Made by a program: the position numbers and the translations under genes. 64,000 nt of DNA, taken from contig NZ_JSEE01000002.1 of NCBI RefSeq assembly GCF_001625355.1, positions 186,001 to 250,000 on the forward strand, written 5' to 3'. The notes under the pieces were generated by a model, which did no database searches, was not told the DNA's origin, and saw only the letters and a list, made by a program, of their open reading frames with translations. Positions 26,658 through 36,349 of the stretch are shown in pieces (within the stretch, counting starts at the first letter, position 1; each line of letters begins with the position of its first letter). The stretch is from Marinomonas sp. TW1. GTDB lineage: Bacteria > Pseudomonadota > Gammaproteobacteria > Pseudomonadales > Marinomonadaceae.

Positions 26658-28003
26658 CTTGGCCAATTGTCTTTGTTGGCTTGTCGAGAACGAGCAAACG
26701 CCAGTTGTTTTTCGCCTACCGCCTTCGTAATGGTGGAGCCAGCCGCAATGGTCGCGCCCTCTGCCACCTGCACCGGGGCCACTAAAGCGGAATTCGAACC
26801 AATAAACACATTATCGGCGACTTGCGTCAGATGTTTATTCACACCATCGTAGTTACAAGTAATGGTACCCGCGCCAACATTTACGTTCGCCCCCATTTCC
26901 GTGTCACCTATGTAACTCAAATGATTGACCTTACTGCCTTCACCGATGTTCGCTTTTTTGGTTTCAACAAAGTTGCCTATTTTCGCTTTGTTCGCCAAAC
27001 GAGTACCTGGGCGCAACCGCGCAAATGGGCCAATATCACACGCTTCTCCGACTTGGCTGTCATCGATCATGGAATGGCTTTTAATCACAGTGCCATGACC
27101 AATGACACAGTCTTTTAGGTGACAGTTTGGACCAATTTCCACGCCATCACCCAACACAACCTTGCCTTCAAACACACAGTTCACGTCGATGATCACATCT
27201 TCACCTGTGGTTAGCTCACCACGAACATCAATGCGAGCTGGGTCTAATAACGTCGCACCATTTTGCATCAATTGAATGGCTTGCTGTTGCTGCCATTCGC
27301 GCTCCAAAGCAGCCAACTGAACTCGATCATTCACGCCTGCCACTTCCGCTTCATTTTCCGGTTGCACAGTCACTATCTCAACGCCGTCTTTCGCCGCCAT
27401 GGCAATGATGTCAGTGAGGTAAAACTCCCCCTGCGCATTATCATTGGTCAGCGCGGCCAACCAAGTTTGTAACGGCTGATTCGGTGCCAATAAAATGCCA
27501 GTATTCACTTCATTAATAGTCAACTCTTCTGCTGACGCATCTTTTTGTTCGACAATGGCACACACATTTCCTTTGGCATTACGCACAATGCGTCCATAGC
27601 CTGTTGGGTTATCGAGGGAAATGGTTAATAACACTAAGGTATTTGGTGTGGATAAGGCCGCCATTTTCTCTAATGTGCTGGCACGAATTAACGGCACGTC
27701 ACCATAAAGTGTCAAGGTTGCTCCCTCTGCCTGTAGAGAAGAAGCCACCCGGCGTAACGCGTCACCTGTACCTTGGGGATTATTTTGCCAGACCACATTG
27801 GCCGCAAAATCCTGACAATGCTCTGCTACTTGCTCGCCTTGATGACCAACCACTAGGTGCAGTTTTGCTTCTGTCATGGCAGCGGCTGTCGCCAGCACTC
27901 TCCTTACCATGGCGATGCCACCAACCTTGTGCAACACCTTAGAAAAAGAGGATTTCATTCGGCTGCCTTTACCTGCAGCAAGAATTACAATGTCCTGACT
28001 CAT
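26642..28003 (-). CDS. glmU: Bifunctional UDP-GlcNAc pyrophosphorylase/GlcN-1-P acetyltransferase GlmU
   Basis: This 453-residue enzyme has an N-terminal uridylyltransferase domain (VILAAGKGSRMKSSFSKVLHKVGG, YGDVPLI, NEVNTGI). A C-terminal left-handed beta-helix acetyltransferase domain follows, with hexapeptide repeats and GDTEMGANVNVGAGTITCNYDG. It makes UDP-GlcNAc from the GlmS/GlmM product. AAGGAAG precedes the ATG. In many gammaproteobacteria glmU follows the atp operon; here the upstream neighbour is instead a divergent flavoprotein gene. Confidence 0.96.
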   Translation of the reverse strand: MSQDIVILAAGKGSRMKSSFSKVLHKVGGIAMVRRVLATAAAMTEAKLHLVVGHQGEQVAEHCQDFAANVVWQNNPQGTGDALRRVASSLQAEGATLTLYGDVPLIRASTLEKMAALSTPNTLVLLTISLDNPTGYGRIVRNAKGNVCAIVEQKDASAEELTINEVNTGILLAPNQPLQTWLAALTNDNAQGEFYLTDIIAMAAKDGVEIVTVQPENEAEVAGVNDRVQLAALEREWQQQQAIQLMQNGATLLDPARIDVRGELTTGEDVIIDVNCVFEGKVVLGDGVEIGPNCHLKDCVIGHGTVIKSHSMIDDSQVGEACDIGPFARLRPGTRLANKAKIGNFVETKKANIGEGSKVNHLSYIGDTEMGANVNVGAGTITCNYDGVNKHLTQVADNVFIGSNSALVAPVQVAEGATIAAGSTITKAVGEKQLAFARSRQANKDNWPRPVKK

Positions 28004-28281
28004 GACGCTTCCTTGTATGATATCTGATGATGAATATTGGAATGTTTTCTATTTGACCTATTAGATCGCTTTCCCCAAAACACAACAAGTCAAATTGTCA
28101 AAAATAAAATGACAATTTTATATTTTTTCGCTAACACTCTGATTTATGTCTTCTAATCCGACTCTCTAAATGAATAATTGTCAGCGGTTTTTACCGCCAA
28201 AGAAGAACATACTTTTATAAGTGAGATTGATTTACAATACAGCCTGCTGTTTCCAGTCAAACTGTTCATCCGAGGGAAATG

Positions 28282-28836
28282 ATGACACAAATAGTGAACC
28301 ACGACGCTCTAAATACACTCTATGATGCACCTCACCCACTTGCAGAAGGCAAGGAAATCAAACACTTAGAAGAGCATGCCATTCGTTTTATTGAGCACTG
28401 TCCTTATGTCGTCATCGCCACGACAGACCAAGCCGGATTTAACGATGTCTCGCCCCGTGGTGGAGAGCCGGGTTTTGTCAAAGTATTAGACCCAAATACA
28501 CTGGCGTTTGCAGACATGCCTGGTAACAACCGTTTGGACAGCCTGAGAAACCTAATCGACAACCCCAAAATAGGGCTGTTATTTATGATTCCAGGGATAG
28601 GAGAGATTGTGCGGGTACAGGGTTCTGCCACCCTTCATACAGACGAAGCCTTGTTAGATAGATTTTGTGAAGGTCGAAAACGCCCTAAACTGGTGGTGAA
28701 AATTGCCGTCGAAACCACTCTCTTTCACTGTCCCAAAGCCATTGCGTTCGCGAAACTATGGTCAGACGACCATAAAGTAGATCGAACATTCTTACCGTCT
28801 TTGCTAAAAATCATACAAGATCAGGTTGCGTCATAA
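28282..28836 (+). CDS. PPOX-type FMN-binding flavoprotein (MSMEG_1061-like)
   Basis: This protein of about 184 residues has a split-barrel pyridoxamine-phosphate-oxidase fold: FIEHCPYVVIATTDQAGFNDVSPRGGEPGFV, then LAFADMPGNNRLDSLRNLIDNPKIGLLFMIPG. This pattern belongs to a PPOX-type subfamily of small flavin or F420-like reductases of unknown substrate. GAGGG lies five bases before the ATG at 28282, and an adjacent ATG at 28279 is also possible. It converges on a LysR gene with 14 bases between stops. Function beyond FMN-dependent reduction is not known. Confidence 0.8.
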   Translation: MTQIVNHDALNTLYDAPHPLAEGKEIKHLEEHAIRFIEHCPYVVIATTDQAGFNDVSPRGGEPGFVKVLDPNTLAFADMPGNNRLDSLRNLIDNPKIGLLFMIPGIGEIVRVQGSATLHTDEALLDRFCEGRKRPKLVVKIAVETTLFHCPKAIAFAKLWSDDHKVDRTFLPSLLKIIQDQVAS

Positions 28837-28850
28837 CTCAAACTAAGTCG

Positions 28851-29768
28851 TTAAGTTGGCAAGGGGGTTACTCTGCTTGGACAAGCATTGCATTCCTCTT
28901 GCAGCAATTCCACTAGCAACCTTGTCGCAGGTCCCGTGCGTTCACCTTTACCGAAGATGGCATACAGATGAAAGTTACGTTCACTGCCAGACACCAAACT
29001 CAATTTTTTCAATTTACCATTGGCTAATTCGTCAGAAATATCCGCTTTCGGTAGCCAAGCAAACCCGACTCCACTGACCACAATTTCTAAAGCCGATTGC
29101 ACGCTGGAAACGGTCCATCGCCTTTCTGTCCCTAACCAGCCTACGTCCATGGACGATTCCACAGCAGAATCTCGGATTACTAATTGCAGCTCTCGACTCA
29201 GGCGCTCATTGTTAATCGCTTCTTTCTCTTCCATTAAAGGATGTAAGGGCGATGCCACCGCCACCAATTCCACTTCCACAATCGGGTCCGCCAAATAGCC
29301 TTTTGGCACTATGCCACTGAGCACTAAGTCGGGGTGACCATTTTTTAAGGCCTCTAAACCACCACTTAAGACCACTTCCTTTAATTGCACTTGAGTCCCT
29401 TGGCTTTGGGGCTCAAAGGCTTTCAGAGCACGCAATAAAGCAGGGGTTGGAAACGTCTGATCGACCACTAACTCCAACTCTGGCTCCCAACCTTGCCCTA
29501 AGGTATGTGCCAATTCTTCTAGTTCAACAGCCTCTTTGATCAAATGGCGGGAACGACGTAACAGGACTTCCCCTCGCTCGGTTAACTTGGCTTTTCGCCC
29601 TTCTATGATTAACAAAGGATAACCTAACTGCTCCTGCAGCTTAGCCACGGTATAACTCACAGATGACTGACTTTTATGCAACGCTTCTGCTGCTTGTGCA
29701 AAGCCACCTCTATCCACTACGGCCTGTAAGACTCGCCATTGTTCTAATGTCACTCTTGGGGATTTCAC
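28851..29768 (-). CDS. LysR-family transcriptional regulator
   Basis: This 305-residue protein has the helix-turn-helix GGFAQAAEALHKSQSSVSYTVAKLQEQLGYPL near the N-terminus and an effector-binding domain behind it. It starts at GTG (29768). It is divergent from azoR with 163 bases between, so azoR is the probable target, in the manner of LysR regulators of quinone or aldehyde-responsive reductases. The inducer is unknown. Confidence 0.88.
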   Translation of the reverse strand: MKSPRVTLEQWRVLQAVVDRGGFAQAAEALHKSQSSVSYTVAKLQEQLGYPLLIIEGRKAKLTERGEVLLRRSRHLIKEAVELEELAHTLGQGWEPELELVVDQTFPTPALLRALKAFEPQSQGTQVQLKEVVLSGGLEALKNGHPDLVLSGIVPKGYLADPIVEVELVAVASPLHPLMEEKEAINNERLSRELQLVIRDSAVESSMDVGWLGTERRWTVSSVQSALEIVVSGVGFAWLPKADISDELANGKLKKLSLVSGSERNFHLYAIFGKGERTGPATRLLVELLQEECNACPSRVTPLPT

Positions 29769-29931
29769 GTTTTTGCTTCTTTATCAAACCAATTTGACCT
29801 TAAAGTATCGTATTATTCGATCAATATCTTCAAAAAATGTCACTTTTTTATCGAATATTTTGGTTATATGATGATTTCACTTTCAAATTACAGAGCCATA
29901 GCAGCTCAACTCTTGTTAAGGAGATGTTTAC

Positions 29932-30525
29932 ATGACAACTTTATTACGTATTGATTCCAGTGCCGCTGGCGCTAACTCTAAGTCTCGCCAATTAGCCGAC
30001 GCTTTTGTTGAACAATGGTTAGCAAAAAACCCGGATGGGAAAGTCGTGACTCGCGATGTAGATGCGAATCCTCTGCCACACTTTACAAGTGAAACCTTAG
30101 GGGCACTGTTCACACCTGAAGAAAATCGTACAACCGAGCAAAAAGCCATCGTTGCCATTGGTGATGAATTGATCGATGAATTAGAAGCGGCTGATTTGAT
30201 TACCATTTCCGCACCAATGTACAACTTCAGCATTCCATCGACGTTGAAATCTTACTTTGATTACATTGCTCGTGCTGGTCGTACTTTCCAATATACAGAA
30301 ACTGGCCCAGAAGGCTTGGTTAAGAAAGATGCTTACGTCTTCACAGCAAGTGGTAGCTTCCTTGCAGACACCCCAATGGATCACCAAGCGCCCTACATCA
30401 ACACCTTCCTTGGCTTCCTTGGTTTAAACGTGAAAGAGACGTTTATTGCCGGTGGACAAGCCCTTGGTGAGCCAGGCGAACAAGCCTTTGATGAAGCAAA
30501 ACAACAGATTGCTGCTGCGGTTTAA
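29932..30525 (+). CDS. azoR: FMN-dependent NADH:quinone/azo reductase AzoR
   Basis: This 197-residue flavodoxin-like enzyme reduces quinones and azo compounds with NADH by a two-electron route. Motifs are RIDSSAAGANSKSRQLADAF (FMN phosphate), SAPMYNFSIPSTLKSYFDYIARAGRTFQYT and FLGFLGLNVKETFIAGG. AAGGAG lies 9 bases before the ATG. The product protects against electrophilic quinones. It is followed by a strong bidirectional terminator shared with tex. Confidence 0.93.
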   Translation: MTTLLRIDSSAAGANSKSRQLADAFVEQWLAKNPDGKVVTRDVDANPLPHFTSETLGALFTPEENRTTEQKAIVAIGDELIDELEAADLITISAPMYNFSIPSTLKSYFDYIARAGRTFQYTETGPEGLVKKDAYVFTASGSFLADTPMDHQAPYINTFLGFLGLNVKETFIAGGQALGEPGEQAFDEAKQQIAAAV

Positions 30526-30552
30526 ACCTAAGTTAAGTTGATTTTCCCTTTT

Positions 30553-30586
30553 AAACGCCAGTTAATTTATTAACTGGCGTTTTTTA
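30553..30586. terminator. Bidirectional terminator between azoR and tex
   Basis: AAACGCCAGTTAAT pairs with ATTAACTGGCGTTT across two bases, followed by T on the plus strand and T-rich sequence on the minus strand. It serves both convergent genes. Confidence 0.9.
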
Positions 30587-30595
30587 CTTAAGCCC

Positions 30596-32758
30596 TTACG
30601 ACAATCCTTGCGCCTTTAAGGCAATGCGTTTGCGGTTCACATCCACCTCTAACACCATGACTTTCACCACTTGCCCTACTCGCACTAAATCCCGTGGGTC
30701 TTTAACAAATCGATCCGCCAGTTGTGAAATGTGAATTAATCCGTCTTGGTGTACGCCCAAATCCACAAAGGCTCCAAAGGCTGCCACATTGGTCACCACA
30801 CCTTCTAGCATCATGCCTTCCTGCAAATCGTCTAATGACTGTATCGTCTGGTCAAAAGCCGCATAGGCAAATTCAGGTCGCGGATCTCTTCCTGGTTTGG
30901 CAAGTTCACTCAAAATATCTGAATAGGTAAAGTTGCCAGCGCTTTGAAAGCTAGGCGCAAACGTTTTCAACTGTTGAAGCGCCGCCGTGTTATTTAATAA
31001 TTCACGACTGCTCAATGCCAGCTTTGTCGCCATACTACGTACTAGATCATAGGATTCCGGATGAACGCCTGAGGCATCCAAAGGCTCTTTGCCATTCAAG
31101 ATACGTAAAAAACCAGCGCATTGCTCAAAACACTTCTCGCCTATGCCTTTGACTTTTTTTAATTCCGAGCGTGATTCAATACGACCTTTGGACTCTCGAT
31201 AAGCCACAATGTTATGTGCGATTCGTTCCGTTAATCCAGAAACATAAGACAAGAGTGACGCGGATGCGAGATTGATGTCGACCCCCACTCGGTTAACACA
31301 ATCCTCGACTACATTGGCAAGAGACGTCGACAAAGCGCTGACTTTAATATCGTGTTGATACTGTCCTACGCCGATGGCTTGAGGGTCAATTTTCACCAGC
31401 TCTGCCAATGGATCTTGGAAACGTCGCGCGATGGATATGGCACCACGAATGGTCACATCCAAGTCAGGAAACTCTGTACTCGCGATGGGTGAGGCCGAAT
31501 ACACAGAAGCACCGGCTTCACTGACCACAACCGCCTGACACGACAAGGCTTCCGTCGCGATAAGGTCCTTCAGTAGTGCTTCTGTTTCTCGTGAAGCCGT
31601 TCCATTTCCGATTGCCGCCCAACGTACTTGGTGCTGTTTAATCATTTGACAGAGCTTGTGCTGGGCCGCTTGCACCTGTTTTTGAGGCGGGTGAGGATAA
31701 ATCACCCCATGATCCAAGACATTTCCCTGTTCGTCGATCACGGCCAATTTCACACCATTACGAAACCCTGGGTCGACACCAATCACACGATGCGCTCCAG
31801 CAGGGGCTGCCATTAATAAGTCTTCTAAATTGTTCGCAAAAACTTGAATGGCACCTTCTTCCGCTTTTTCTTTTAGCTGTGCAAGCACATCGGTTTCTAA
31901 TTTAGTCTGTAATTTTGTTCGCCAAGCAAGAGCTATGTAAGACTTTTGAGCCGCCGATAAGGACGCAGAGTGCTGATGATTGTCGAATAATTTTGTTAGA
32001 TGTGGCAAATAAAGGAATTCAGGACAATCATCATGTCCTTTAAACACAATGCCTAATTTTAATATATTCTCTTTCTTCCCTCTAAAAAGGGCTAAAAGGC
32101 GGTGAGAGACTGCTTTTGAAACCGCCTCTTCATACTCAAAGTAATCGCGAAACTTTTCGCCTTCTTGTTTTTTTCCTCGTAATACTCGACTGGTAATCAC
32201 GCCTTGTTTCATCATGGCTTGTCGAGCCACTTTTAATAAATCACTGTCCGTCGAAATTTTTTCGACCAAAATGTCTTGAGCACCCTGCAAAGCCAATTTG
32301 GGGTCGAGATTGACTGTATTCTGCTGACACCAAATCGCTACTTTCGCTACATCTGAGAGACACTTCCCTTGCCAGAGAGCGACGGCTAAAGGCAACAAGC
32401 CCTTTGCGACCGCGTCGTCCATTTTACTTTTTCTGGACTTTTTATAAGGCGCATAAATATCTTCTAATTCTGTTTTCGATATCGCGTTTCGAATTTTTTG
32501 TTTAATTTCTTCGGGGACATTCATTTCTTTTGATAAGGCAGACAGAATGCTCTCACGCCGTTTATTTAATTCAACAAGGTATTGCCACCTTTCATAAAAG
32601 GCTCGCAGTTGAATATCGGTCATGCCTCCCGTGTTTTCTTTACGATAGCGGGAAATGAAAGGCACACTGGCACCTTCTTCAAACAAATCAATAATATTGC
32701 TGGAATATTGTCTTGATAATGAAAACTCGTCACTTAAAATTTGAGAAATGCCTTTCAT
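30596..32758 (-). CDS. tex: Transcription accessory protein Tex (short form)
   Basis: This 720-residue nucleic-acid-binding protein is involved in transcription and tolerance of transcription-related stress. It has an N-terminal helical region (SVPFISRYRKENTGGM), a YqgF/RuvC-like central domain (VIGVDPGFRNGVKLAVID), helix-hairpin-helix (LKKVKGIGEKCFEQCAGFLRI) and a C-terminal S1 domain (LEGVVTNVAAFGAFVDLGVHQDGLIHIS). It ends soon after S1, like Bacillus YdcI, and lacks the 50-60-residue tail of many gammaproteobacterial Tex proteins. AGG precedes the ATG. Confidence 0.92.
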   Translation of the reverse strand: MKGISQILSDEFSLSRQYSSNIIDLFEEGASVPFISRYRKENTGGMTDIQLRAFYERWQYLVELNKRRESILSALSKEMNVPEEIKQKIRNAISKTELEDIYAPYKKSRKSKMDDAVAKGLLPLAVALWQGKCLSDVAKVAIWCQQNTVNLDPKLALQGAQDILVEKISTDSDLLKVARQAMMKQGVITSRVLRGKKQEGEKFRDYFEYEEAVSKAVSHRLLALFRGKKENILKLGIVFKGHDDCPEFLYLPHLTKLFDNHQHSASLSAAQKSYIALAWRTKLQTKLETDVLAQLKEKAEEGAIQVFANNLEDLLMAAPAGAHRVIGVDPGFRNGVKLAVIDEQGNVLDHGVIYPHPPQKQVQAAQHKLCQMIKQHQVRWAAIGNGTASRETEALLKDLIATEALSCQAVVVSEAGASVYSASPIASTEFPDLDVTIRGAISIARRFQDPLAELVKIDPQAIGVGQYQHDIKVSALSTSLANVVEDCVNRVGVDINLASASLLSYVSGLTERIAHNIVAYRESKGRIESRSELKKVKGIGEKCFEQCAGFLRILNGKEPLDASGVHPESYDLVRSMATKLALSSRELLNNTAALQQLKTFAPSFQSAGNFTYSDILSELAKPGRDPRPEFAYAAFDQTIQSLDDLQEGMMLEGVVTNVAAFGAFVDLGVHQDGLIHISQLADRFVKDPRDLVRVGQVVKVMVLEVDVNRKRIALKAQGLS

Positions 32759-33044
32759 TTATTAACCTATTTTCTTACACATTGATAACAATTAGCAGAT
32801 AAAATTGTATTAGCATATTAATTATATTTTGATTAGAATCGACAACGAAATTAGACTTTTCGATTACATTGAATATAATTCATGTATTCTATTTTAAATC
32901 TAGAACGAATTAAAACAATGTCTTTTAAAAGCCATTTAACAATCGTTTTCATTTAAAGCATATATAACTGGTTTCAAAAGATGGATCTATTTTTCAGTAC
33001 AGGGCCATACGCAACCAGTTCTCACCGTTAAATAGGGGAAATCA

Positions 33045-33443
33045 ATGAGTTTATTAATTGAGTTAGCTGGCAATAAAGCAAAAGCACGCGCAGCGGCAAA
33101 AGAGTTAAGCGTTGCACAACTTGAGAATCTAATCGCGGGACTTAACAACGCATTAGAAAAAGCGAAAGAAGAAGAAGCGTCTAAAGCTGCTGAACAAGCC
33201 GAAAAATCTGCTCGAGCTGAAGAAATTGCTAACTTAATTGCAAAAAGCGGTCTAACCATGGAAGAAATTGCTCTTCTTACTACACCGAAAGCCGGCGCCA
33301 CAAAAGGTAAAACCGTCGAGCCTAAATATCGCCTTGAAGTTGCCGGGGAAGTTCATGAATGGACTGGCCGTGGCCGCACACCTAAAGTATTCCAAGAATA
33401 TTTTGATGCTGGCAATAGCCGTGAGAGCGTAGAAATCAAATAA
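33045..33443 (+). CDS. hns: H-NS-family nucleoid protein
   Basis: This 132-residue protein has an N-terminal coiled-coil oligomerisation region (about 15-70, Ala/Glu/Lys-rich) and a C-terminal AT-hook-like DNA-binding domain containing WTGRGRTPKVF. This is the core of the H-NS motif that enters the minor groove of AT-rich DNA. TAGGGGAAA precedes the ATG. The 286 bases upstream are very AT-rich with TATA/TTAAT tracts, which would suit H-NS autoregulation. Exact subfamily (H-NS, MvaT or Bv3F) is not fixed, but the RGRTP core fits the classic H-NS/Bv3F type. Confidence 0.88.
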   Translation: MSLLIELAGNKAKARAAAKELSVAQLENLIAGLNNALEKAKEEEASKAAEQAEKSARAEEIANLIAKSGLTMEEIALLTTPKAGATKGKTVEPKYRLEVAGEVHEWTGRGRTPKVFQEYFDAGNSRESVEIK

Positions 33444-33461
33444 TTCATCGCTCATAGCACG

Positions 33462-33498
33462 AAAATAAAAAAGCGACCTTTGGTCGCTTTTTTATTTT
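33462..33498. terminator. Bidirectional terminator between hns and trmB
   Basis: A 17-bp stem (AAAATAAAAAAGCGACC / GGTCGCTTTTTTATTTT) has a 3-base loop. It ends hns and, from the other side, the convergent trmB. Confidence 0.9.
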
Positions 33499-33528
33499 CT
33501 AAACACGAACAACTTTCTTCATTCAGAA

Positions 33529-34290
33529 TTAGATTAGCTCATTTGCCGAAAATGACTTCTTAATATAAATCAAATCCCAAACACCGTGCCCTAATTTCTC
33601 GCCACGGTTTTCAAATTTAGTAAGAGGGCGCCATTCAGGTCGAGGGTAATATTGTTCTTTACCTGCCGCATTGTCATACAGGCTTTGTTCTTCCATCACT
33701 TCCATCATATGCTCTGCATAAGGCTGCCAATCGGTTGCCATGTGAAATTGACCGCCGGTCTTTAAAACATTCGCCACCTGCTGTGCAAATAACGGCTGAA
33801 CAATGCGTCGTTTGTTATGTTTCTTTTTATGCCATGGATCTGGGAAAAACAACTGAAAGCAACTGGCCTCTTTTTCTGGCAAACACTTTGCCATCACTTC
33901 AATAGCATCATCACAATAGACTTTTAAGTTAGTAATGCCTTGCTCTTTTGCTAGCATCATTAACTTAGCAACACCTGGCGGGTGCACCTCAATGCCGATA
34001 AAATCTTTGTCAGGTGCATTTTTGGCCATTTCAGCTAAGGAAGCGCCCATTCCAAAACCCACTTCCAAGACCACCTCAGACTCACGACCAAATATCGTTT
34101 TATAATCAATACGGCCATCTTCTAAGTTCAGGCCATATACTTGCCAATTGGCATCGTAATTCTTTTGCTGACCTTCTGTCATGCGTCCGCCACGAACCAC
34201 AAAGCTTCGTATGGTGCGCTTCTTGGTTGCGTCTTGAGGACCAGACTCTGGCAATTCAGAGTCTTGAATTTCGGTTTGTTGATCTTTCAT
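33529..34290 (-). CDS. trmB: tRNA (guanine-46-N7)-methyltransferase TrmB
   Basis: This 253-residue SAM methyltransferase modifies G46 of many tRNAs. Motifs are [16 protein letters not shown] (SAM site), [26 protein letters not shown] (the TrmB signature) and [14 protein letters not shown]. The N-terminus carries about 15 more polar residues than E. coli. It lies 142 bases after a DUF423 gene on the same strand. Confidence 0.95.
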   Translation of the reverse strand: MKDQQTEIQDSELPESGPQDATKKRTIRSFVVRGGRMTEGQQKNYDANWQVYGLNLEDGRIDYKTIFGRESEVVLEVGFGMGASLAEMAKNAPDKDFIGIEVHPPGVAKLMMLAKEQGITNLKVYCDDAIEVMAKCLPEKEASCFQLFFPDPWHKKKHNKRRIVQPLFAQQVANVLKTGGQFHMATDWQPYAEHMMEVMEEQSLYDNAAGKEQYYPRPEWRPLTKFENRGEKLGHGVWDLIYIKKSFSANELI

Positions 34291-34432
34291 GCTGCTCTAT
34301 CGTTTCAAGTTGCTCTAGTTGAGAGATCTAATGTGACCAAAGAGGCCAACATCAGTCAAAAATTGGGGCGCTATGCTAACGTAAAAATGCGCCTCTGTCC
34401 CGCTTTCCAACACTCAGTTCTGCTCAAAGCCA

Positions 34433-34819
34433 TTAGAGAGGCCTAGCTTGCCATAATCGCCAAACAAACCAAGCCCAGGCAATTAGATAACAGGTTCCAC
34501 CCAAAGGCGTTAACATGCCCAGCCAAGTTAATTTGGTGAACGACATCACATACAAACTGCCAGAAAATAGCAGATTACCCATGAAAAATAGGACAAGGAT
34601 TCGACGGACATCACCAACATAATGATAAAACAAGCAAACCAATAAACCGGCCAAAGCATGATACATCAAATATTGGCTACCGGTTTGCCACCAAGCCAAT
34701 TCTTTAAGGTCCAATATACGGGTTAAAGCATGAGCGCCAAATGCGCCAGCCACCACCGAAATAAAGGCCTGAAGTGCAAATAAAGACGCCCACTTAGCGG
34801 GAAAAGAAGTCTTTGTCAT
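34433..34819 (-). CDS. DUF423 (YgdD-like) small inner-membrane protein
   Basis: This 128-residue protein has four membrane helices and the family pattern SVVAGAFGAHAL near the N-terminus, LMYHALAGLLVCLF in the middle and LTPLGGTCYLIAWAW at the end. Function is unknown. The start is 3 bases after the stop of the WD40 lipoprotein gene, so the two are probably co-transcribed and translationally linked. Confidence 0.88.
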   Translation of the reverse strand: MTKTSFPAKWASLFALQAFISVVAGAFGAHALTRILDLKELAWWQTGSQYLMYHALAGLLVCLFYHYVGDVRRILVLFFMGNLLFSGSLYVMSFTKLTWLGMLTPLGGTCYLIAWAWFVWRLWQARPL

Positions 34820-34822
34820 AGG

Positions 34823-35806
34823 TTATTCCAACACATTCAAATAACCGTTGCTGCCCATGGCATAAAAACGATTACTCAAGCCAAATGACAACGCAATGAC
34901 ACTGGCACCAGAAGGACGTTTTTTCCCTTTATGCACTTGCCACTCTTTCAACATTTGCCCAGTACTAACTTGCAATAAGGTTACTTTACCGTTGACTTCG
35001 CCAGTGAGTAATTGTCGGTTGTCATCAGAGAAAATGGCTTTGCTGATCGTGACATTACGATATTTCAGTTTACCCGTATCAATTGCGGTTAACTCTCGAC
35101 CATTCACCAAAGACCAAACTTTGGCATTACCTAACTGAGCTGAGGCAAAAGCATATTTGCCATCCGCTGAAATCGACACTGTTGAAATACGGTTATTCAA
35201 TGTCCATTCAAATTTTTTCTGGCCCGTCTGTAGATCCCAAACCATCACTTTGGATAAGTCATCACCGGTAACCCCTAAACGCCCATCGGCGGTCACATCC
35301 ACCGCTCGAACCTTGGCACCGGTTCTTAACGTTTGGCGAATACCGCCACGTTTAACATCAAAATAACGGGCTGTTTGATCATCTAAGCCGAGCAAGGCAT
35401 AGTCACCGTTCTGGGTCAGCTTAACCGACAGGATATCCCCTGGCGTCGTCCAGTAGCCATCAGATTGACCATTTACTGTATGCCATAGAACCAATGAACG
35501 AGCTTCCGCAGTGACCGCAAATTCACCACTGGGCGCAATATCGACACTGTTAAAAGAAGAGAATTCGCCTTGGGCATGATTCCAACTGAAACGACGTTCA
35601 TTTACTGACGTCTTCCAATAACTGCCACCGTGTTGGATAGAACCGACCAAAGCGTAGGCTCCATCATGGCTTAAATCAGCGGAATACAATCCTTGTGTGG
35701 CATATTGAGCCGTTCGGACAGGCGACTCCGCAGAACAAGATAACAAGGCCACACTCATCATGACCCAGGCACTGTTCTTAAGCGCTTTTTTCACTGTGCG
35801 CTTCAT
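34823..35806 (-). CDS. WD40-repeat beta-propeller lipoprotein
   Basis: This 327-residue protein has a lipoprotein signal (VMMSVALLSC, lipidated Cys at residue 24), so it is membrane-anchored. The rest is a series of about seven WD40-like blades with patterns such as AYALVGSIQHGGSYWKTS, LSVKLTQNGDYALLGLDD, VDVTADGRLGVTGDDLSKVMVWDL and VSISADGKYAFASAQLGNAKVWSL. AGGGA precedes the ATG. Its first 29 bases overlap the 3' end of rsd/algQ in another frame. A scaffold role in the envelope is inferred from the fold; the partner is unknown. Confidence 0.85.
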   Translation of the reverse strand: MKRTVKKALKNSAWVMMSVALLSCSAESPVRTAQYATQGLYSADLSHDGAYALVGSIQHGGSYWKTSVNERRFSWNHAQGEFSSFNSVDIAPSGEFAVTAEARSLVLWHTVNGQSDGYWTTPGDILSVKLTQNGDYALLGLDDQTARYFDVKRGGIRQTLRTGAKVRAVDVTADGRLGVTGDDLSKVMVWDLQTGQKKFEWTLNNRISTVSISADGKYAFASAQLGNAKVWSLVNGRELTAIDTGKLKYRNVTISKAIFSDDNRQLLTGEVNGKVTLLQVSTGQMLKEWQVHKGKKRPSGASVIALSFGLSNRFYAMGSNGYLNVLE

Positions 35807-36248
35807 GTAATTCCCTAATTAATCTATCTTCGTACTGAAAACGTTCTGCCAATACCACAGTTAACGCTTGTAAAGAAAAAGGTAAGGCTTCCAATTGGGT
35901 ATTGCAGTGCTCTTTGGTGTCGTATTTGTCATTAAATTCAATCACCACTTCCGTAGTGTTGTCGATTTCAGGCAAGAGTTCACCCAACAAAATAATGGCA
36001 CCATTATCATGAAATTCTTTGGCTTCGATGGCCAACTGCTCATAAACCGTAAAATGACCAGTGGAGACATAATCCACCAACATTTCACAAAGGTTCAGAA
36101 TCTTAGGTGTATCAGTTGGTGTAAATTCCCCACGCTCTCGAAGGAAAAGCAAAGATTCAATCATTTGTCGGCGCTGTTCTAACCAACGGTCAATGATTTC
36201 ATGTACACCGCCCCACCGCTCTTGAGCTGTTTTACAACCTTCTAACAT
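35778..36248 (-). CDS. rsd: Regulator of sigma-70, Rsd/AlgQ family
   Basis: This 156-residue helical protein begins MLEGCKTAQERWGGVHEIIDRWLEQRRQ, close to Pseudomonas AlgQ. It also has LVDYVSTGHFTVYEQL and a C-terminal RFQYEDRLIRELHEAH. Rsd binds the primary sigma factor; AlgQ affects alginate and virulence genes. The ATG at 36248 matches the AlgQ start and has GGAG at 8 bases. The next gene upstream is dsbB, as in Pseudomonas (algQ-dsbB pair). Its 3' end overlaps the WD40 gene by 29 bases. Confidence 0.9.
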   Translation of the reverse strand: MLEGCKTAQERWGGVHEIIDRWLEQRRQMIESLLFLRERGEFTPTDTPKILNLCEMLVDYVSTGHFTVYEQLAIEAKEFHDNGAIILLGELLPEIDNTTEVVIEFNDKYDTKEHCNTQLEALPFSLQALTVVLAERFQYEDRLIRELHEAHSEKSA

Positions 36249-36349
36249 ATGCAGACTCCAACCAAATTCGTTATTTTTACGTCTTATGCCAAGCATATTC
36301 CTATCAAATCAGCCCTGCAAGGCAATCCCCTGCAGGGATTTGTAACCTT

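Noticed and set aside
36313..36337. CCCTGCA/TGCAGGG inverted repeat between dsbB and rsd as a terminator
   Set aside because: There is no T-run on either strand; it may be chance or a weak structure.
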